DNA from: Ailurus styani
Taxonomy: Eukaryota > Chordata > Mammalia > Carnivora > Ailuridae
Length of the DNA stretch: 64,000 nucleotides
Reading direction: 5' to 3'
Assembly (NCBI GenBank): GCA_002007465.1
Contig: LNAC01000019.1
Span: forward strand, 1,228,344 to 1,292,343
The notes under the pieces are model-generated. The model saw only the letters and a list, made by a program, of their open reading frames with translations, searched no databases and was not told the DNA's origin. The translations under genes were made by a program, and so were the position numbers. Of the stretch, positions 45,735 to 56,854 are shown in pieces; the stretch's first letter is position 1; each line of letters opens with the position of its first letter.

Positions 45735-45916
45735 TTAGAGACATTAAAAGATTGTGGTATTCTGGATGCCTGGGTGGCTCAGTGGGTTAAAGCCTCTGCC
45801 TTCGGCTCAGGTCATGATCCCAGGNCTTAGAGACATTAAAAGATTGTGGTATTCTGGGTGCCTGGGTGGCTCAGTGGGTTAAAGCCTCTGCCTTCGGCTC
45901 AGGTCATGATCCCAGG
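45735..45916. other. Single-N join between two near-identical 90-bp copies
   Basis: 45735-45824 and 45827-45916 are identical except A versus G at the first base of the SINE head (GGATGCCTGGG / GGGTGCCTGGG). N sits at 45825. Each copy holds L2-derived flank plus the SINE head. Most simply these are overlapping contig ends or two alleles left unmerged. Confidence 0.88.
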
Positions 45917-46048
45917 ATCCTGGGATCGAGGCCCGCATCGGGCTCTCTGCTCAGCAGGGAGCCTGCTTCCTCCTCTCTCTCTGCCTGCCTCTCTGCCTAC
46001 TTGTAATCTCTCTCTGTGTGTCAAATAAATAAATAAAATCTTTAAAAA
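45857..46048 (+). mobile_element. Young CAN-SINE, sense (head also present at 45765-45824)
   Basis: Near-consensus body with 'gatcgaggcccgcatcgggc', tail AAATAAATAAATAAAATCTT and poly(A). Target duplication AAGATTGTGGTATTCTG before the head and AAGATTATGGTATTCTG after the tail (to 46067). Confidence 0.95.
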
Positions 46049-46800
46049 AAAAGATTATGGTATTCTGTCTTCCATAAGAAATTAAAGCCTAAATATATGT
46101 TTTATATATGTACATTAAAATTAAATTATTATATATTTTATGTGTGTCCATTCATGATGGATGAAACCAATACATATGCTGAAATTAAAACAGTTTCTTT
46201 CTAAATTTCTAATGAAAAAATTTAGGTATGTTCATTGAAGCTAATTTTATTCAATTTTTCTTTGATTTTTGTAAGAGCCTCAAGCACATGATTCGTCTAC
46301 TTGTTGGATAATCTTATTCTGTTGATAGGGGATGGTTAGTGGTATTAAATGCTCAAGACGATAAAATAAAAACTTCAAGATACCCATTGGATTTAGAGAC
46401 AAGGACATTGATAAAGTTGAAAAATTTAAGAGATCAGAATTCAGAATGAAATGAGTCATAGACTAAAAGGAAATAGGTCAGGAGGAGGGGAAGGAGGACA
46501 ATGAATATATACAACCCTTTCAAGAAATTTGGCTCTAGAGCAAAGGAGAGAGTCAATGGAAACACTGGACCTGAATGTGAGGTTACAAGATGGGATAGTC
46601 TTGAGTGTGTTCAAATGCTAATGGGGAAACTCTGAGGTCTGGAGAAAAATGGATTTTAGACAAAGATGCCTAGTCAGGACTTAGAGAATGGACTCCTCCT
46701 ACTTTGTGAGAGACAGAGGAAAGACGAGAAAGAGTATAGTTCCTACCACGTTTATCAATCTCATAGCAGGAAGTTAAAAGTGTTTGCTCTAATACCTTTC

Positions 46801-47325
46801 TTTTTTTATGAAATAGAAGGGAAAATAATAGCCTGAGCATAAATGAAAAAATGGAACAGTCGGCAGTTCAAGGTAAATGGTGGAGAAATGGACTGCTATG
46901 AGTGAAGACATTGACTAAGAACTTTCCCATTGTGTCTTTCCCATTGTGTCTGAGAAAGAAAGACAGTGGGACAAACTTTAATGATATAACTCTTCTTTTC
47001 ACTAAGTAGATATTCTTAAAGTAATATAAGACCATACACACACACACACACTCACACACCCCAATGATAGAAATATCCTAACACTACCCTTGATGTATTA
47101 CAAAGATGAAAATCAAAAGAACTCCATTTATAGAAGTTAATCTCTCCTTCAAAGCAGAATACACCAAATGAGAGTCCAGAAAAATCTATTGCCACCACCA
47201 AACTTGCTTTTAAATACAGAGAATCAGGTTCAATTACTAATCATCTACAACTCCATTATCCATGGTTAGATGCAAGAAGCATTGATCTGAATAATCTAAA
47301 ACACCAGATATCACAAAATGATTTG
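46801..47325. other. Unique-looking DNA with a short (AC)n
   Basis: (AC)n at about 47033-47051. Otherwise no repeat family or supported frame. Confidence 0.4.
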
Positions 47326-47422
47326 AATTGGGTTTTAAGAAACATAATTATTTACATTAAATTTACATTCTTAATTTGCCTCACTTAGGCAAATATTAAA
47401 ATTAGTTTAAACTCTCTAGGAA
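47326..47422. repeat. 97-bp dispersed repeat, copy A
   Basis: Nearly the same sequence recurs at 48339-48436 in the same orientation (about 88% identical by eye, with two small indels). A conserved hairpin, ATTTGCCT/AGGCAAAT with a short loop, lies in its second half. I recognise no family. Confidence 0.85.
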
Positions 47423-47800
47423 GATACTCAGTGATATCAGGGGTAGAGGAGGATTAGAGTTTAGAGAGAATCCCAACAGAGATTAAGAGTTAGCAACAAA
47501 TAATAAAGAAAATGAATCCCCTCAATCATATTGAGACAAATATCTAAAAGAACTCATTTTTCAATTAGAAAATAACTGATAAATGACATAAATTTTCAGA
47601 AGCAGAGCTTGTTCCCATTCTCAATCTGATCCCACTGGTACCCTCAACTGAATCTTGACTTAAACTCCACGTGAATTCTTTCCAACACTCAGGTTTATAT
47701 AAATTACCTCTGAATAATAAATAGTTCCGTCATGGAGATATAGCAGGTGGAGATATGGCCAGGGCAGGTGGAAAACTAATCTAATTATATTTTCCTCACA
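47423..47800. other. Unique DNA, nothing recognised
   Basis: No repeat family or supported open frame. Confidence 0.35.
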
Positions 47801-47804
47801 TCCC

Positions 47805-48930
47805 TCATTCACTCATTCATTCATTCAATCAATCAATTCATTCAATCTCAGTAATGATTCAAGTACTCAGAACTTACTCTATGTCAGGGACTGTGTTAAC
47901 TGATAATATCACACAGATCAACAACAGAGAATACCTAAGTAAATTACCAATTAAAAACTATGAGATATGACTTATGATAGTTGTGTACTACATAAGGAAA
48001 GCAGTGGACCACACACTTAGGTCTGATGTTAACTTCTGAATACTTCCCAAGAAAGATGGCTTTAGAGTTCTTAAAGAATGAGCAAGAGTTAATCACGTGG
48101 AGAAGGAAAGAGATCAGGAAGGAAAATAAGGACAGGGGATCAGCTTGGACAAAGAAATGAGAGATGTCATAAAGCATCTTTGCAGTTTCCTCAGATGGAG
48201 TACAGGGGTCAGATCATGGAGAGATTTGTATGTCAAGATAAGGAAGTGGATCACATCCTAAAGGTCATGGGGATTTTTTTGATGGAAGCTTTGGAAATTC
48301 ACATGATGAAATTCACATTTTAGAACACTTTTTCTAGAAATTGGGTTTTGAAAACATAATTATTTACATTAAATTCACATTCTTAATTTGCCTTATGCTT
48401 AGGCAAATATTAAAACTGTTCTGAATTCTCTAGGAATTCAATGGATTGGAAGCATTTGGGGAAAAGTTGAAAGCAGGGAGATGAGCTGAGGAGTCTGATT
48501 GAGACAGATGCAATGGAATCAGAAGAGCTGAAATCCAGAAATATTAAAGGGGCAAAAAGATGGTGATGATGGGAGGGAAGGAAGAACCTGAGCTATTTCT
48601 CCAGTCTCTAGTTTATACATGGAATGAGTTTTGGCATTACCGCTCATTAAGTTAGAGATTGCATTAGGAGAAAAATGTTTGGGCAAATAGCAATGAGTTC
48701 AGGTTTGGACATGTTGAGTTTGGAATACCCATGAGCAAAGCCTTCTAGAGATAATCAAGGAGTCAATCAATTAAATAGGTCTGTCATTCAAAAGATAGGT
48801 CAAAACTGAAGATATAGACTGACAATCATTATAATATAAGGTGATGGTGTGTGGATGAAGGATAGACCATTGAGAGTGGAAGAGAAAAGCAAAGCAAAAA
48901 CAGTAGAGACCTATACACATTATACCAACT
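47805..48930 (-). mobile_element. Second long L2 copy, antisense
   Basis: Starts with (CATT)n-like 'tcattcactcattcattcat', then 'cttactctatgtcagggact', 'ggtcagatcatggagagatt', 'atggattggaagcatttggg', 'gaaagcagggagatgagctg', 'caggtttggacatgttgagt' and 'atgaaggatagaccattgag'. This is antisense L2 over about 1.1 kb. It is interrupted at 48339-48436 by copy B of the 97-bp repeat. Confidence 0.8.
48339..48436. repeat. 98-bp dispersed repeat, copy B, inside L2
   Basis: Direct repeat of 47326-47422, one kilobase away. L2 sequence is present on both sides, so the segment appears to have been added to the L2. It keeps the 8-bp stem ATTTGCCT/AGGCAAAT. Confidence 0.85.
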
Positions 48931-49336
48931 AAAAGGTTGTGAGTGTCCTACTTAGTGGAGCTGAAAAGGCTTCCCCTTAGAGCTAAGGCAGAGGCCAACT
49001 TTTCTTTATCCTAACCAACTTACCCTGGCTATTCTACTCAAATAATTCTTAAATGTTTATTTTTCTTCTTGAAAAAGTATATTTCTTAATCTCTTCTTAT
49101 AAGTAAATGTTGTTTTTTAAAAAGACAGCTCCTGAATTAATATGGGCTCTTTTTCTTATTTCAAGAACCTGAGTCAATCTACAAATAATCTAACATTTAC
49201 ATAATATTATATTCATTAGCATTCATTGAATGCCAATTGACAGAGGAGAGGAAAACTTATTATAGAACATACTATAATAGATTACAATTAAATGATTATA
49301 AATTCCTGCCATTTCTATAAGAACACCCCTGCATAA
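48931..49336. other. Unique DNA, nothing recognised
   Basis: No repeat family or supported open frame. Confidence 0.35.
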
Positions 49337-49835
49337 TGTGACATTTTTGACACCCCCCCCCCAACAACTGGAAGAATCTTCACTCCACTCCTTGAATCTT
49401 GGGCTGAATGGAGGTTTGGGTTTTTTACTTGGTTTGGTCAAAAAGCCATCAACAAGCATGAATATGGGCAGAAACTTAAAAAGGAATTGTAGCTTGGAAC
49501 TTACATTCTATTGCATCTGGGAGAATTTCTACCACCATGTGAAGAAGCCCAGGTTAGCCTACTAGAAAATGAGAGACCATGGACAAAAATGAGTCATCCC
49601 AGCTGAAAGGCTCTAGACTATCTGACCTCCCAGCTGACAGGCATGCAAATGAAACGATCCCAGACCGTCCAGCTCCAGGTGAGCTGCCCACTCCCTAGAA
49701 AGATGAACAAAGCTGGCTCAGAACTGAAGAGCCTTCCAGCTGACCTGGAAAACTGTGAGCAAATAAAATGATTATTAATTTCACAAAGTCACAAAGTTTT
49801 GGGATGACCTGTCATGCAGCAATGGATAACTGACA
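49337..49835 (+). mobile_element. MLT1-type solo LTR (ERVL-MaLR), sense
   Basis: Begins TGTGACATTTTTGAC with a C-rich run and contains 'ccttgaatcttgggctgaat', 'accaccatgtgaagaagccc', and 'gaaaatgagagaccatgga'. It ends with 'cacaaagttttgggatgacc', 'tgtcatgcagcaatggataa' and CTGACA, the characteristic MLT1 3' end. AATAAA lies at 49764-49769. There is no internal retroviral region, so it is a solo LTR. The frames at 49223-49459 and 49338-49565 are artefacts. Confidence 0.8.
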
Positions 49836-50033
49836 TTATCACCTTCTAGGAATGAATAAGGAATCATTTAATTTGTTTTAAATAACTTGTAAATTATAAT
49901 CTCTGATATAGGAAGAGAATCTCACAGCAGGCAAACTTTACCTCTATGACTTTAACCAGAAAAACGTATTCTACTTAAGCATGTTGTAGAGTGCATAGAC
50001 TTATTCTAAATCATGACAATTAAATATCTTCAA

Positions 50034-50414
50034 TTTTAATCATAGTTAATAGCCTGAATTAAGTCTGAGTTGAGAGACAAGCAGTTCTCACAAGTTTTTA
50101 TCCTGTAGCTATAAGTTTTTAAACTTCATAACTGTAATGAAGACACACAATCAGGTTTTTACCCAAGTGCACATTGATACTTAACTACCTACCTTTTACT
50201 TTTTGTTTAAAATTCAATAGATGNTTTTAATCATAGTTAATAGCCTGAATTAAGTCTGAGTTGAGAGACAAGCAGTTCTCACAAGTTTTTATCCTGTAGC
50301 TATAAGTTTTTAAACTTCATAACTGTAATGAAGACACACAATCAGGTTTTTACCCAAGTGCACATTGATACTTAACTACCTACCTTTTATTTTTTGTTTA
50401 AAATTCAATAGATG
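50034..50414. other. Single-N join between two 190-bp copies
   Basis: 50034-50223 and 50225-50414 are identical apart from one C/T difference (50199 versus 50390). N sits at 50224. The right copy leads into a SINE. See the SINE and second N at 50585. Confidence 0.9.
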
Positions 50415-50584
50415 GGCGCCTGGGTGGCTCAGTGGGTTAAAGCCTCTGCTTTCGGCTCAGGTCATGATCTCAGCGTCCTGGGATCGAGGCCCGCATCGGG
50501 CTCTCTGCTCAGCAGGGAGCCTGCTTCCTTCTCTCCCTGTCTCTCTGCCTGCCTCTCTGCCTACTTGTAATCTCTCTCTGTGTG
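50415..50584 (+). mobile_element. Young CAN-SINE, sense, 3' tail missing at an N
   Basis: Consensus-like head GGCGCCTGGGTGGCTCAG and body up to 'taatctctctctgtgtg', then N (50585) instead of the expected AAATAAATAAAATCTTT and poly(A). The 25 bases after the N (50586-50610) repeat exactly the 25 bases before the first N (50199-50223). Confidence 0.93.
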
Positions 50585-50779
50585 NCTTTTTGTTTAAAAT
50601 TCAATAGATGTTCTAAAAAGTACTTTGAAAAGGATGCCATGACATTTCTCAAGAAATCTAAGATGAAAGATTTCATAACAGATATTAATATTGCCACAGA
50701 ACACTGAAAGAATTCTTTTAAAGTACCCACCTCACAAGATAAACCTAGTTTTCTTAGGATAATTATGGAAAAAGTTTGT

Positions 50780-50865
50780 GAATTATTCATCTTTATATCA
50801 CCCATAGTCCCTCCAGTTTAGGAGGTACTCGATAGGTGTTTGTTAAGTGAGTGAGTGAATGGTTA
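50780..50865 (+). mobile_element. L2 3' end, sense
   Basis: 'tagtccctccagtttaggag' then 'gataggtgtttgttaagtga' and (GTGA)-like repeats match the L2 terminus. Confidence 0.55.
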
Positions 50866-51745
50866 GTAGGCAAGTTGCATTGTTTCAGGCTTTAGTATAT
50901 GTGGTTGTACTTCAGGAGAAGTGATTTGACCCATGATATATCTGACTCGATACAATTAATGAGTCACTCATAACAAGGTTCTACTGGTATTGTACTCATA
51001 AATGAAACTACACCGATGACTCTGAAAGAATCATCTCCACTAAGAGATCCCTCTACATGATGTTAAATTTACCAGTTTCAACCCAGCATCTATAATAGAT
51101 TGCATTCTTCTTTTAAAAAAGCAAAATCAGCCAATCTAATTTTCACTTAGTTCACAAGATGTGTATATAGTTGTGGATATATAAAATATATATTTATATT
51201 TAGAGATACCAGGGCTGGTGATTGCTATCTGAGTGAACAGGTGTGGCTGAAAAAAAACCTTTGCCTGACCAACTGTTCTTTCCACACTGTACACACATAA
51301 AGGCTATTCTATGGATGGCAGCTGTAGCCCTATTTGAAGAGCCCATAGCTATTTGTGACTCCACAATTTAAAATCTTCCTCTGCCCACTACCATTATTCA
51401 TATATAGCTAGACTTCTAACTGGTGCAAGTAAAGATGCATTGCCTATTATCACTTGGAATTCCAGGATTACACTGAGTCATATGAAGTTTTACTTCGTGG
51501 GTTCTTTACAGTTTTTCTTCCACTTACTCCACTTACTGTTTGCTTGCCACCCTCCAGCTTGGCAAACAGCATCTATGTGAGTCTCCTATTGTCATACATT
51601 CTTCACACCTGCCCAGTCTCAAAGCCCCACGCTTCCGTGACAATTACATACAGTAACTAAGTTTAGGTCTTCCCTGTCTGATTTGCCTACTTAAAGTTAA
51701 ACATCACTCACATCAGAGGAACTGATGAGGCTGTTCAAGAAAGAA
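50866..51745. other. Unique-looking DNA, no gene
   Basis: No repeat family or supported frame recognised. The frame 51454-51660 has no motif. Confidence 0.35.
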
Positions 51746-51850
51746 TTTATTCATTTACTTAGTGTTTATTTATTGAAGCAACAGGCTGTTTTGAGTGCTG
51801 AGAATAAAGCAATAAACAGAGTCACTTCCACAACAGAGCTTTTATCACAG
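51746..51850 (-). mobile_element. L2 3' end, antisense
   Basis: 'ttcatttacttagtgtttat', 'ggctgttttgagtgctgaga', 'aagcaataaacagagtcact' follow the antisense L2 3' end. Confidence 0.5.
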
Positions 51851-53030
51851 TGATGCACATTGCTCTTCCCACTGCAGAACAGAGATAGCCTCTCTTCTTT
51901 GGTATCACTTCAACAACTCTTTAACACTTAATAAGTGCTTAATGCATGCTTATAAGCCAGGTCAGAAAACCTCATTCTATGCTAGAGTCTGAATTTATAT
52001 GTATATTCGTATATAGATGTGTATATACGTACATACACATATACCCCTTATCTGCAAGTAAACCTTGGAATGCACTGGACTTCTGATTGATTCCACTTTC
52101 CACTCCTGCTTCCTAGAGCCCATGAATCTCCCTACTGCCTAGGTCACAAAGATCATGACAGCTTTTAGATAATATCCTTTGCTAATCAAAGTAAGTAATT
52201 CACACCACTGTTTTCTCTCTTCAAGCTGGGATATGATTTTGATCTTCCCAGACTTGTACAAAGTCTGTGGTCCTATATTTATTCTGTCAAGATTTCCATA
52301 TATTTTATTAGAATTTTTCCTGAGTGCCTCAACTGTCCTCTAGTTGTGAAAATATGGGTTCACAACATGGATTTGTCATGGAAGCTTGTATGGGTCTTGA
52401 CATGCTGCCTCACCTTCCCTCCATGTTTTTCAAACACCAGTATTCATCAACACATCCACATCAGATGAAGATAAGACACAAAGTGAGTAGTAGACACAAA
52501 CACAAGTCTAGCATTCACTTACCTTCTTTCTGGGCACTATGGTCTCAACCATCTTACTAGTTTGTTGGCCAGTTGGTTATTTATTACCAAGACCATACTT
52601 TAGGAATCTCCAAAAGAGCTACCGAGATATTCCTACTGTAAAAGTTCTTTGACAAATCCTACCTATACCCAACTTCTTGTTTCTTATTAAAAATTCTCCC
52701 CCCCAAACAGGTCTTGGTTATACTTCTAAATTTGGATTCAAATGGGTTAAACATTTTATTACCCAAGTTTCATCTCCCTTTGGACTTTTATAAATACCAT
52801 GTTATTTCCCATTTTTCCCCCCATTCAGTCTAGGACAAATTTGGAGTGGGAGGGAAAGAAAACTCAAAAATGTGTTAATAAACAAGTATACTCCTAGATA
52901 ACTAGGAATAGCGATTGTGTGAATTGCTTTGTATCATGGTCTGGACACTAGAATGCACATGAATACTTTTTTTTAATTACTTGACCAGGATCTCTAGCCC
53001 CTCAAGACTCAAACCATGGAACAATCACAA
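51851..53030. other. 1.2 kb of unique-looking DNA, no gene
   Basis: Includes a TA/CGTA alternating stretch at 51995-52045. No repeat family. The plus-strand frame 52324-52560 (78 codons) has no motif. Confidence 0.35.
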
Positions 53031-53034
53031 AAAC

Positions 53035-53190
53035 AAGCATTTATTTTACACTCCCTATGTTCATATTAATATGCTAGTTCCTGTGACAAGGAAGAGATTA
53101 TTATTCTCCCCAAAGGATCCTTAAATTTTAATGAAGAGAGAAAGCCAAATAATGAGATACATGGCCAAAAATAAAATGGCATTTCATAAT
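53035..53190 (-). mobile_element. Probable L2 3' end, antisense
   Basis: 'gcatttattttacactccct', 'tgctagttcctgtgacaagg', 'aattttaatgaagagagaaa' are in antisense L2 order but degraded. Confidence 0.45.
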
Positions 53191-53289
53191 ATTTTAGCAA
53201 AATCACAAATATCATTAAAAAGGCAAAAATCAATGGTTAATTGAGTGGTACCACTAATTAGCACTAAAGGAATTTAAAGACAAGATAAT

Positions 53290-53668
53290 CACCTCCCCAA
53301 AGTAGAACCTAGAAAATTGTTTTCCCAACTTCCCTCAAAGCTAGATATGGGCTCATGACCTGGTTCTCTCCAGTGCACCTCACATGAGACATGAGCTTGG
53401 AAGAGGGTGGAGTGAATGAAAGACTACAGTGTTAAATTGATGCTGGCACAATAGTGTCTCCTGCAACATTCAGAGCCCACAGCAAGTTGCCCCGTGGAGT
53501 GGTGCAATACTGCACTTTGGAGATTGTTTGTGAGGGCAAAGCCATCAAGCTTGACTTTCTGGCTATTACAGAGACTCCATGGTGTAAAATTTATCCTTTT
53601 GTAAATTTCTTATTCTGTTTAAAATAGTGCAGGTGGGTTCTGTTGTTTGCAACTACAAACCTTAACAG
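53290..53668 (+). mobile_element. LTR-like fossil (ERVL-MaLR-like), unresolved
   Basis: 'cccaacttccctcaaagcta', 'gatatgggctcatgacctgg' at the left, and 'tgggttctgttgtttgcaac' with 'aaaccttaacagagac' at the right resemble ancient mammalian LTRs. No coding region. Family not determined. Confidence 0.4.
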
Positions 53669-53884
53669 AGACCAAACTGGTGATAGCAAAATACACTTCT
53701 TGAATCAATATTTGTCTAGAAAGAGGTATATGTATTAGTAAAAATACTAAGTTCAAATAAAGTTTTAGAAAAGTAGGGAGAAAAGCAAGTGGCAAAAGGA
53801 TACATAAAGAACATGATAGATTTACTATAATAATGTAATATGCAAAAGTTGTTAATGCATATTTGAAAGGAAGATACATTCATC

Positions 53885-54312
53885 TGCGCCCAGTTGCACC
53901 TTCTCCTTTTTCTACTCTTCTGGGAGGCTGACTTTTGTCCTCTGCATCATTGCCCACTCCACCACCCCCCAACTTCAGGATTTCAGTTGGGTTCTCTGAG
54001 GAGCATCATGAGGCAGGATTGTGAGACCAGAGAAGTCCATTCTCTTGGCTTCCTCCTTGCAAGGTCTCATGGACTGGACCAAAGTATTGGGTTCTGGCCA
54101 GGCAGACTTACTGTCCCCCACAGCCTTTCTTTGATAACTTTTCTAAGCTTTGAAATGCAGGGATGTGTGGAACTCCAAAGGCACTAGTCCCAGAGTACTA
54201 CTTAAGTTTCCTGCAGTCTATCACACCTCTGCAAAGAGTGTCTTTATAAACTCTCTTCCATTTACTCATTTGAGTGTGCCATCATTTTCTGCTGGGACCC
54301 TGACTAATTAAG
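53885..54312 (+). mobile_element. LTR-like or other ancient interspersed repeat, unresolved
   Basis: 'ctgggaggctgacttttgtc', 'tcagttgggttctctgagga', 'tcttggcttcctccttgcaa', and 'tttgagtgtgccatcatttt' with 'ctgctgggaccctgactaat' have the feel of a known old mammalian repeat. I cannot name it with certainty. The plus-strand open frame 53894-54187 (97 codons) lies inside and is therefore not taken as a gene. Confidence 0.4.
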
Positions 54313-54699
54313 CAATATATATTATTTGGGGGTACATGTCTTATAAAACTATAAGGACCTGCAGAGAAAAGAGAAACACATTCTGAAAAGTGGTTAACCC
54401 CAAGGGATGGGAAGAGAGGGAGAGTAATTACAGTGGGGATTGGTAACCAGGAGACACAGAGAGAACAACTATATGTGTAATATATCATATAAAGGCTTTT
54501 TCTTAAGCTGGGTCATGGGATCATGAATGTTTTCTATAGAATTCTTTATTATTTTATTGTTGAAGTCCATAATTTAACAACAATTCTTCACTCTCTTAAG
54601 GATCTTTCAACGAATTAAAGTCTTAATTTTAAAATAATTTAATTTTTCAAGCTTTTCTTTTATGGTTAGGGCTTTTTACATCCTATTTAAGAAATCTTT

Positions 54700-55125
54700 G
54701 CCAAAATGGCAACATAGGAAATGCTGGACCCTGTTCCCCCTACAGAGAAAAACAATTATATAGGCTATCCATGAACAAAAACTCATAGAAACAGAGAGTA
54801 GAATGGTGATTACCAGAGGCTCTGTGGTGGGGGTGAAAGTGAGAAGATGTTGGTCAAAGGGTACAAACTTCCAGTTTTGAGGTGAATACATTCTGAGGAT
54901 AGAATGTACAGCATGGTGATTATAGTTAATAACACTGTGTTATATACTTGAAAGTTACTGAGAGTAAATATTCAATATTGTTAGCACAAAAAAAGAAATG
55001 ATAATCATGTGAAGTGATAAGGGTATTAGCTGATACTACAGTGGTAATCATGTCACAATATAAAAGTGTATCAAATCAATACCTTAAACTTATACAGTGT
55101 TCTGTGCCAATTATATCTCAGTAAA
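54700..55125 (+). mobile_element. L1MA-like LINE-1 3' end, sense, inside the antisense L1
   Basis: 'agaaacagagagtagaatgg', 'gatgttggtcaaagggtaca', 'gtacagcatggtgattatag', 'gtgtatcaaatcaatacctt', 'gccaattatatctcagtaaa' are the L1MA 3' UTR in order. The flanks share a target-like ATTCTTTGCC / AATCTTTGCC. The first part (54700-54770) may be L1 5' sequence. Confidence 0.82.
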
Positions 55126-55726
55126 TCTGGGGATTCTTTGCCTATTTAAGAATATCTTAGTCATTAAAATATGCTCCGTGTTATTTTCTAGAAGTTTTAT
55201 CAGGTTACCTTTCTCATTTAGGTCTACAGACTATTTGGAATTTATTTTTTGTATGGTGTTATGCTTTCTATGGTTAACATATTGTGACATTTTCATGGCT
55301 AATATTATATTTAGGACTTTTGCCTTTACATTCATACTGAGATTAGCCTGTTGATCTTTATTTTGTAATGACATGATAATTGGCTATCAGTATATTTCCT
55401 CCTTAAAATCTGGAGCATTCGTTGAGCTTGGATATTTCTTTCCAGAAAAGTCTTAAGTTAAAGATTCCATTTCTTGAATAGTACTATTCATACTTCCTTT
55501 TCTTGCATCAATAATAAGTAGGTAAAGATAAATATTTACTTTTTTTTCCATTTGGATACCCAGTCTATCTTGTACTATATATTAAAAAGGTTTTTCTTCA
55601 GATCTCTGCCACTCCTGCTGCCCCAGGAGTAATTTTAATATAAATTTTCATATGTATGTGGTAAGTTTTGGACTCTTTATTCTGTTCTTCACTTTGTAGA
55701 TATCCCGGCATCAATATCTCACTATT

Positions 55727-56854
55727 CTGTTTTGTTTTGTTTTGTTTTGTTTCTTAGTGTCCAACACTTTATCAGTTCTGTGTAACACTCAGTGCTCATC
55801 ACATTTTGTGCCCTCCTTAATGTCCATCACCCAATTACCCCATCCCCTACCCACTTCCCCTCCAGCAGCCCTATTTTTTTCCTATAGTTAAGAGTCTCTC
55901 ATAGTTTGTCTCCCTCTTTGATTTCCCATTCAGTTTTCCCTCCCTTCCCCTATGATCCTCTGTGCTGTTTCCTATATTCCACATATGAATGAACCCATAC
56001 AATAATTGTCTTTCTCTGATTGACTTATTTTATTCAGCATGATACCCTCCAGTTCCATCCAGGTCAGTGCAAATGGGAAATATTCATCCTTTCTGATGGC
56101 TAAGTAATATTCCATTCATGTATACATACCACATCTTCTTTATCCACTCATCTGTCAATAGACATGTCAGCTCTTTCCACAGTTTGGCTATAGAGGAGAA
56201 CACAGGCAACAACCTCTTCGACCTCAGCCACAGCAACTTCTTGCCAGACACATCTCTACAGGCAAGTGAAACAAAGGCAAAATGAACTATTGGGACTTCA
56301 TCAAGATAAAAGCCTTCTGCACATCAAAGGAAACAGTTGACAAAACCAAAAGACAACCTACGGAATGGAAAAAGATATTTGCAAATGTCTTACCAGATAA
56401 AGGGCTAGTATCCAAGATCTATAAAGAATTTATCAAACTCAACACCCAAAAAAACAAATAATCCAGTCAAGAAATGGGCAGAAGACATGAACAGACATTT
56501 CTCCAAAGAAGATCTATAAATGGCCAACACATGAAAAAATGTTACACATCACTTGAAGTCAGGGAAATACAAATCAAAAAACAATGAGATACCACCTCAC
56601 ACCAGTCAGAATGGCTAAAATTAACGTTCACAAGAATGTGAAGAAAGGGGAATACTTTAACACTGTTGGTGGGAATGCAAGCTGGTACAGCCACGCTGGA
56701 AAACAGTATGGAGGTTCCTTAAGAAGTTGAAAATAGAACTATCTTATGACCCAGCAATTGCACTACTGAGTGTTTACCCCAAAGATACAAATACAGTGAT
56801 CCAAAGGGGCACCTGCACCCCAATGTTCATAGCAGCAATGTCTACAATAGCTAT
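55727..56854 (-). mobile_element. Young LINE-1 with 5' inversion (twin priming), minus strand
   Basis: Perfect 14-bp target duplication AATATCTCACTATT at 55713-55726 and 56855-56868. Starting at the left there is poly-T (TTTTG units), then 3' UTR and ORF2 C-terminus in minus orientation to 56189. Then comes the adjacent upstream ORF2 segment inverted to plus orientation, 56190-56854 (open frame 56727-56972 partly in it). In L1 coordinates the inverted segment ends at CAATAGC and the direct one begins at ATAGCC, a seamless junction with a few bases of overlap. Confidence 0.95.

Larger units (their letters stand above)
44116..46800 (-). mobile_element. Unusually long L2 copy, antisense, interrupted by L1M and SINE
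   Basis: The L2 3' end starts at 44116 ('tcatttattcagtgtttgg'), runs to 44452, resumes at about 45004 after an L1M insertion and continues to about 45740. It then continues from about 46260 to 46800 after the SINE ('ttcaagaaatttggctctag'). The order agrees with antisense L2 throughout. About 1.7 kb of L2 remains, much longer than typical fragments. The 46068-46260 part is AT-rich and unassigned. Confidence 0.7.

Noticed and set aside
4419..47060. Regularly spaced short repeats considered as a CRISPR-like array
   Set aside because: The repeats are microsatellites or dispersed SINEs with no repeat-spacer periodicity, and the DNA is mammalian.
53894..54187. 97-codon plus-strand frame
   Set aside because: Lies in a segment resembling an ancient interspersed repeat; no motif and no exon boundaries.
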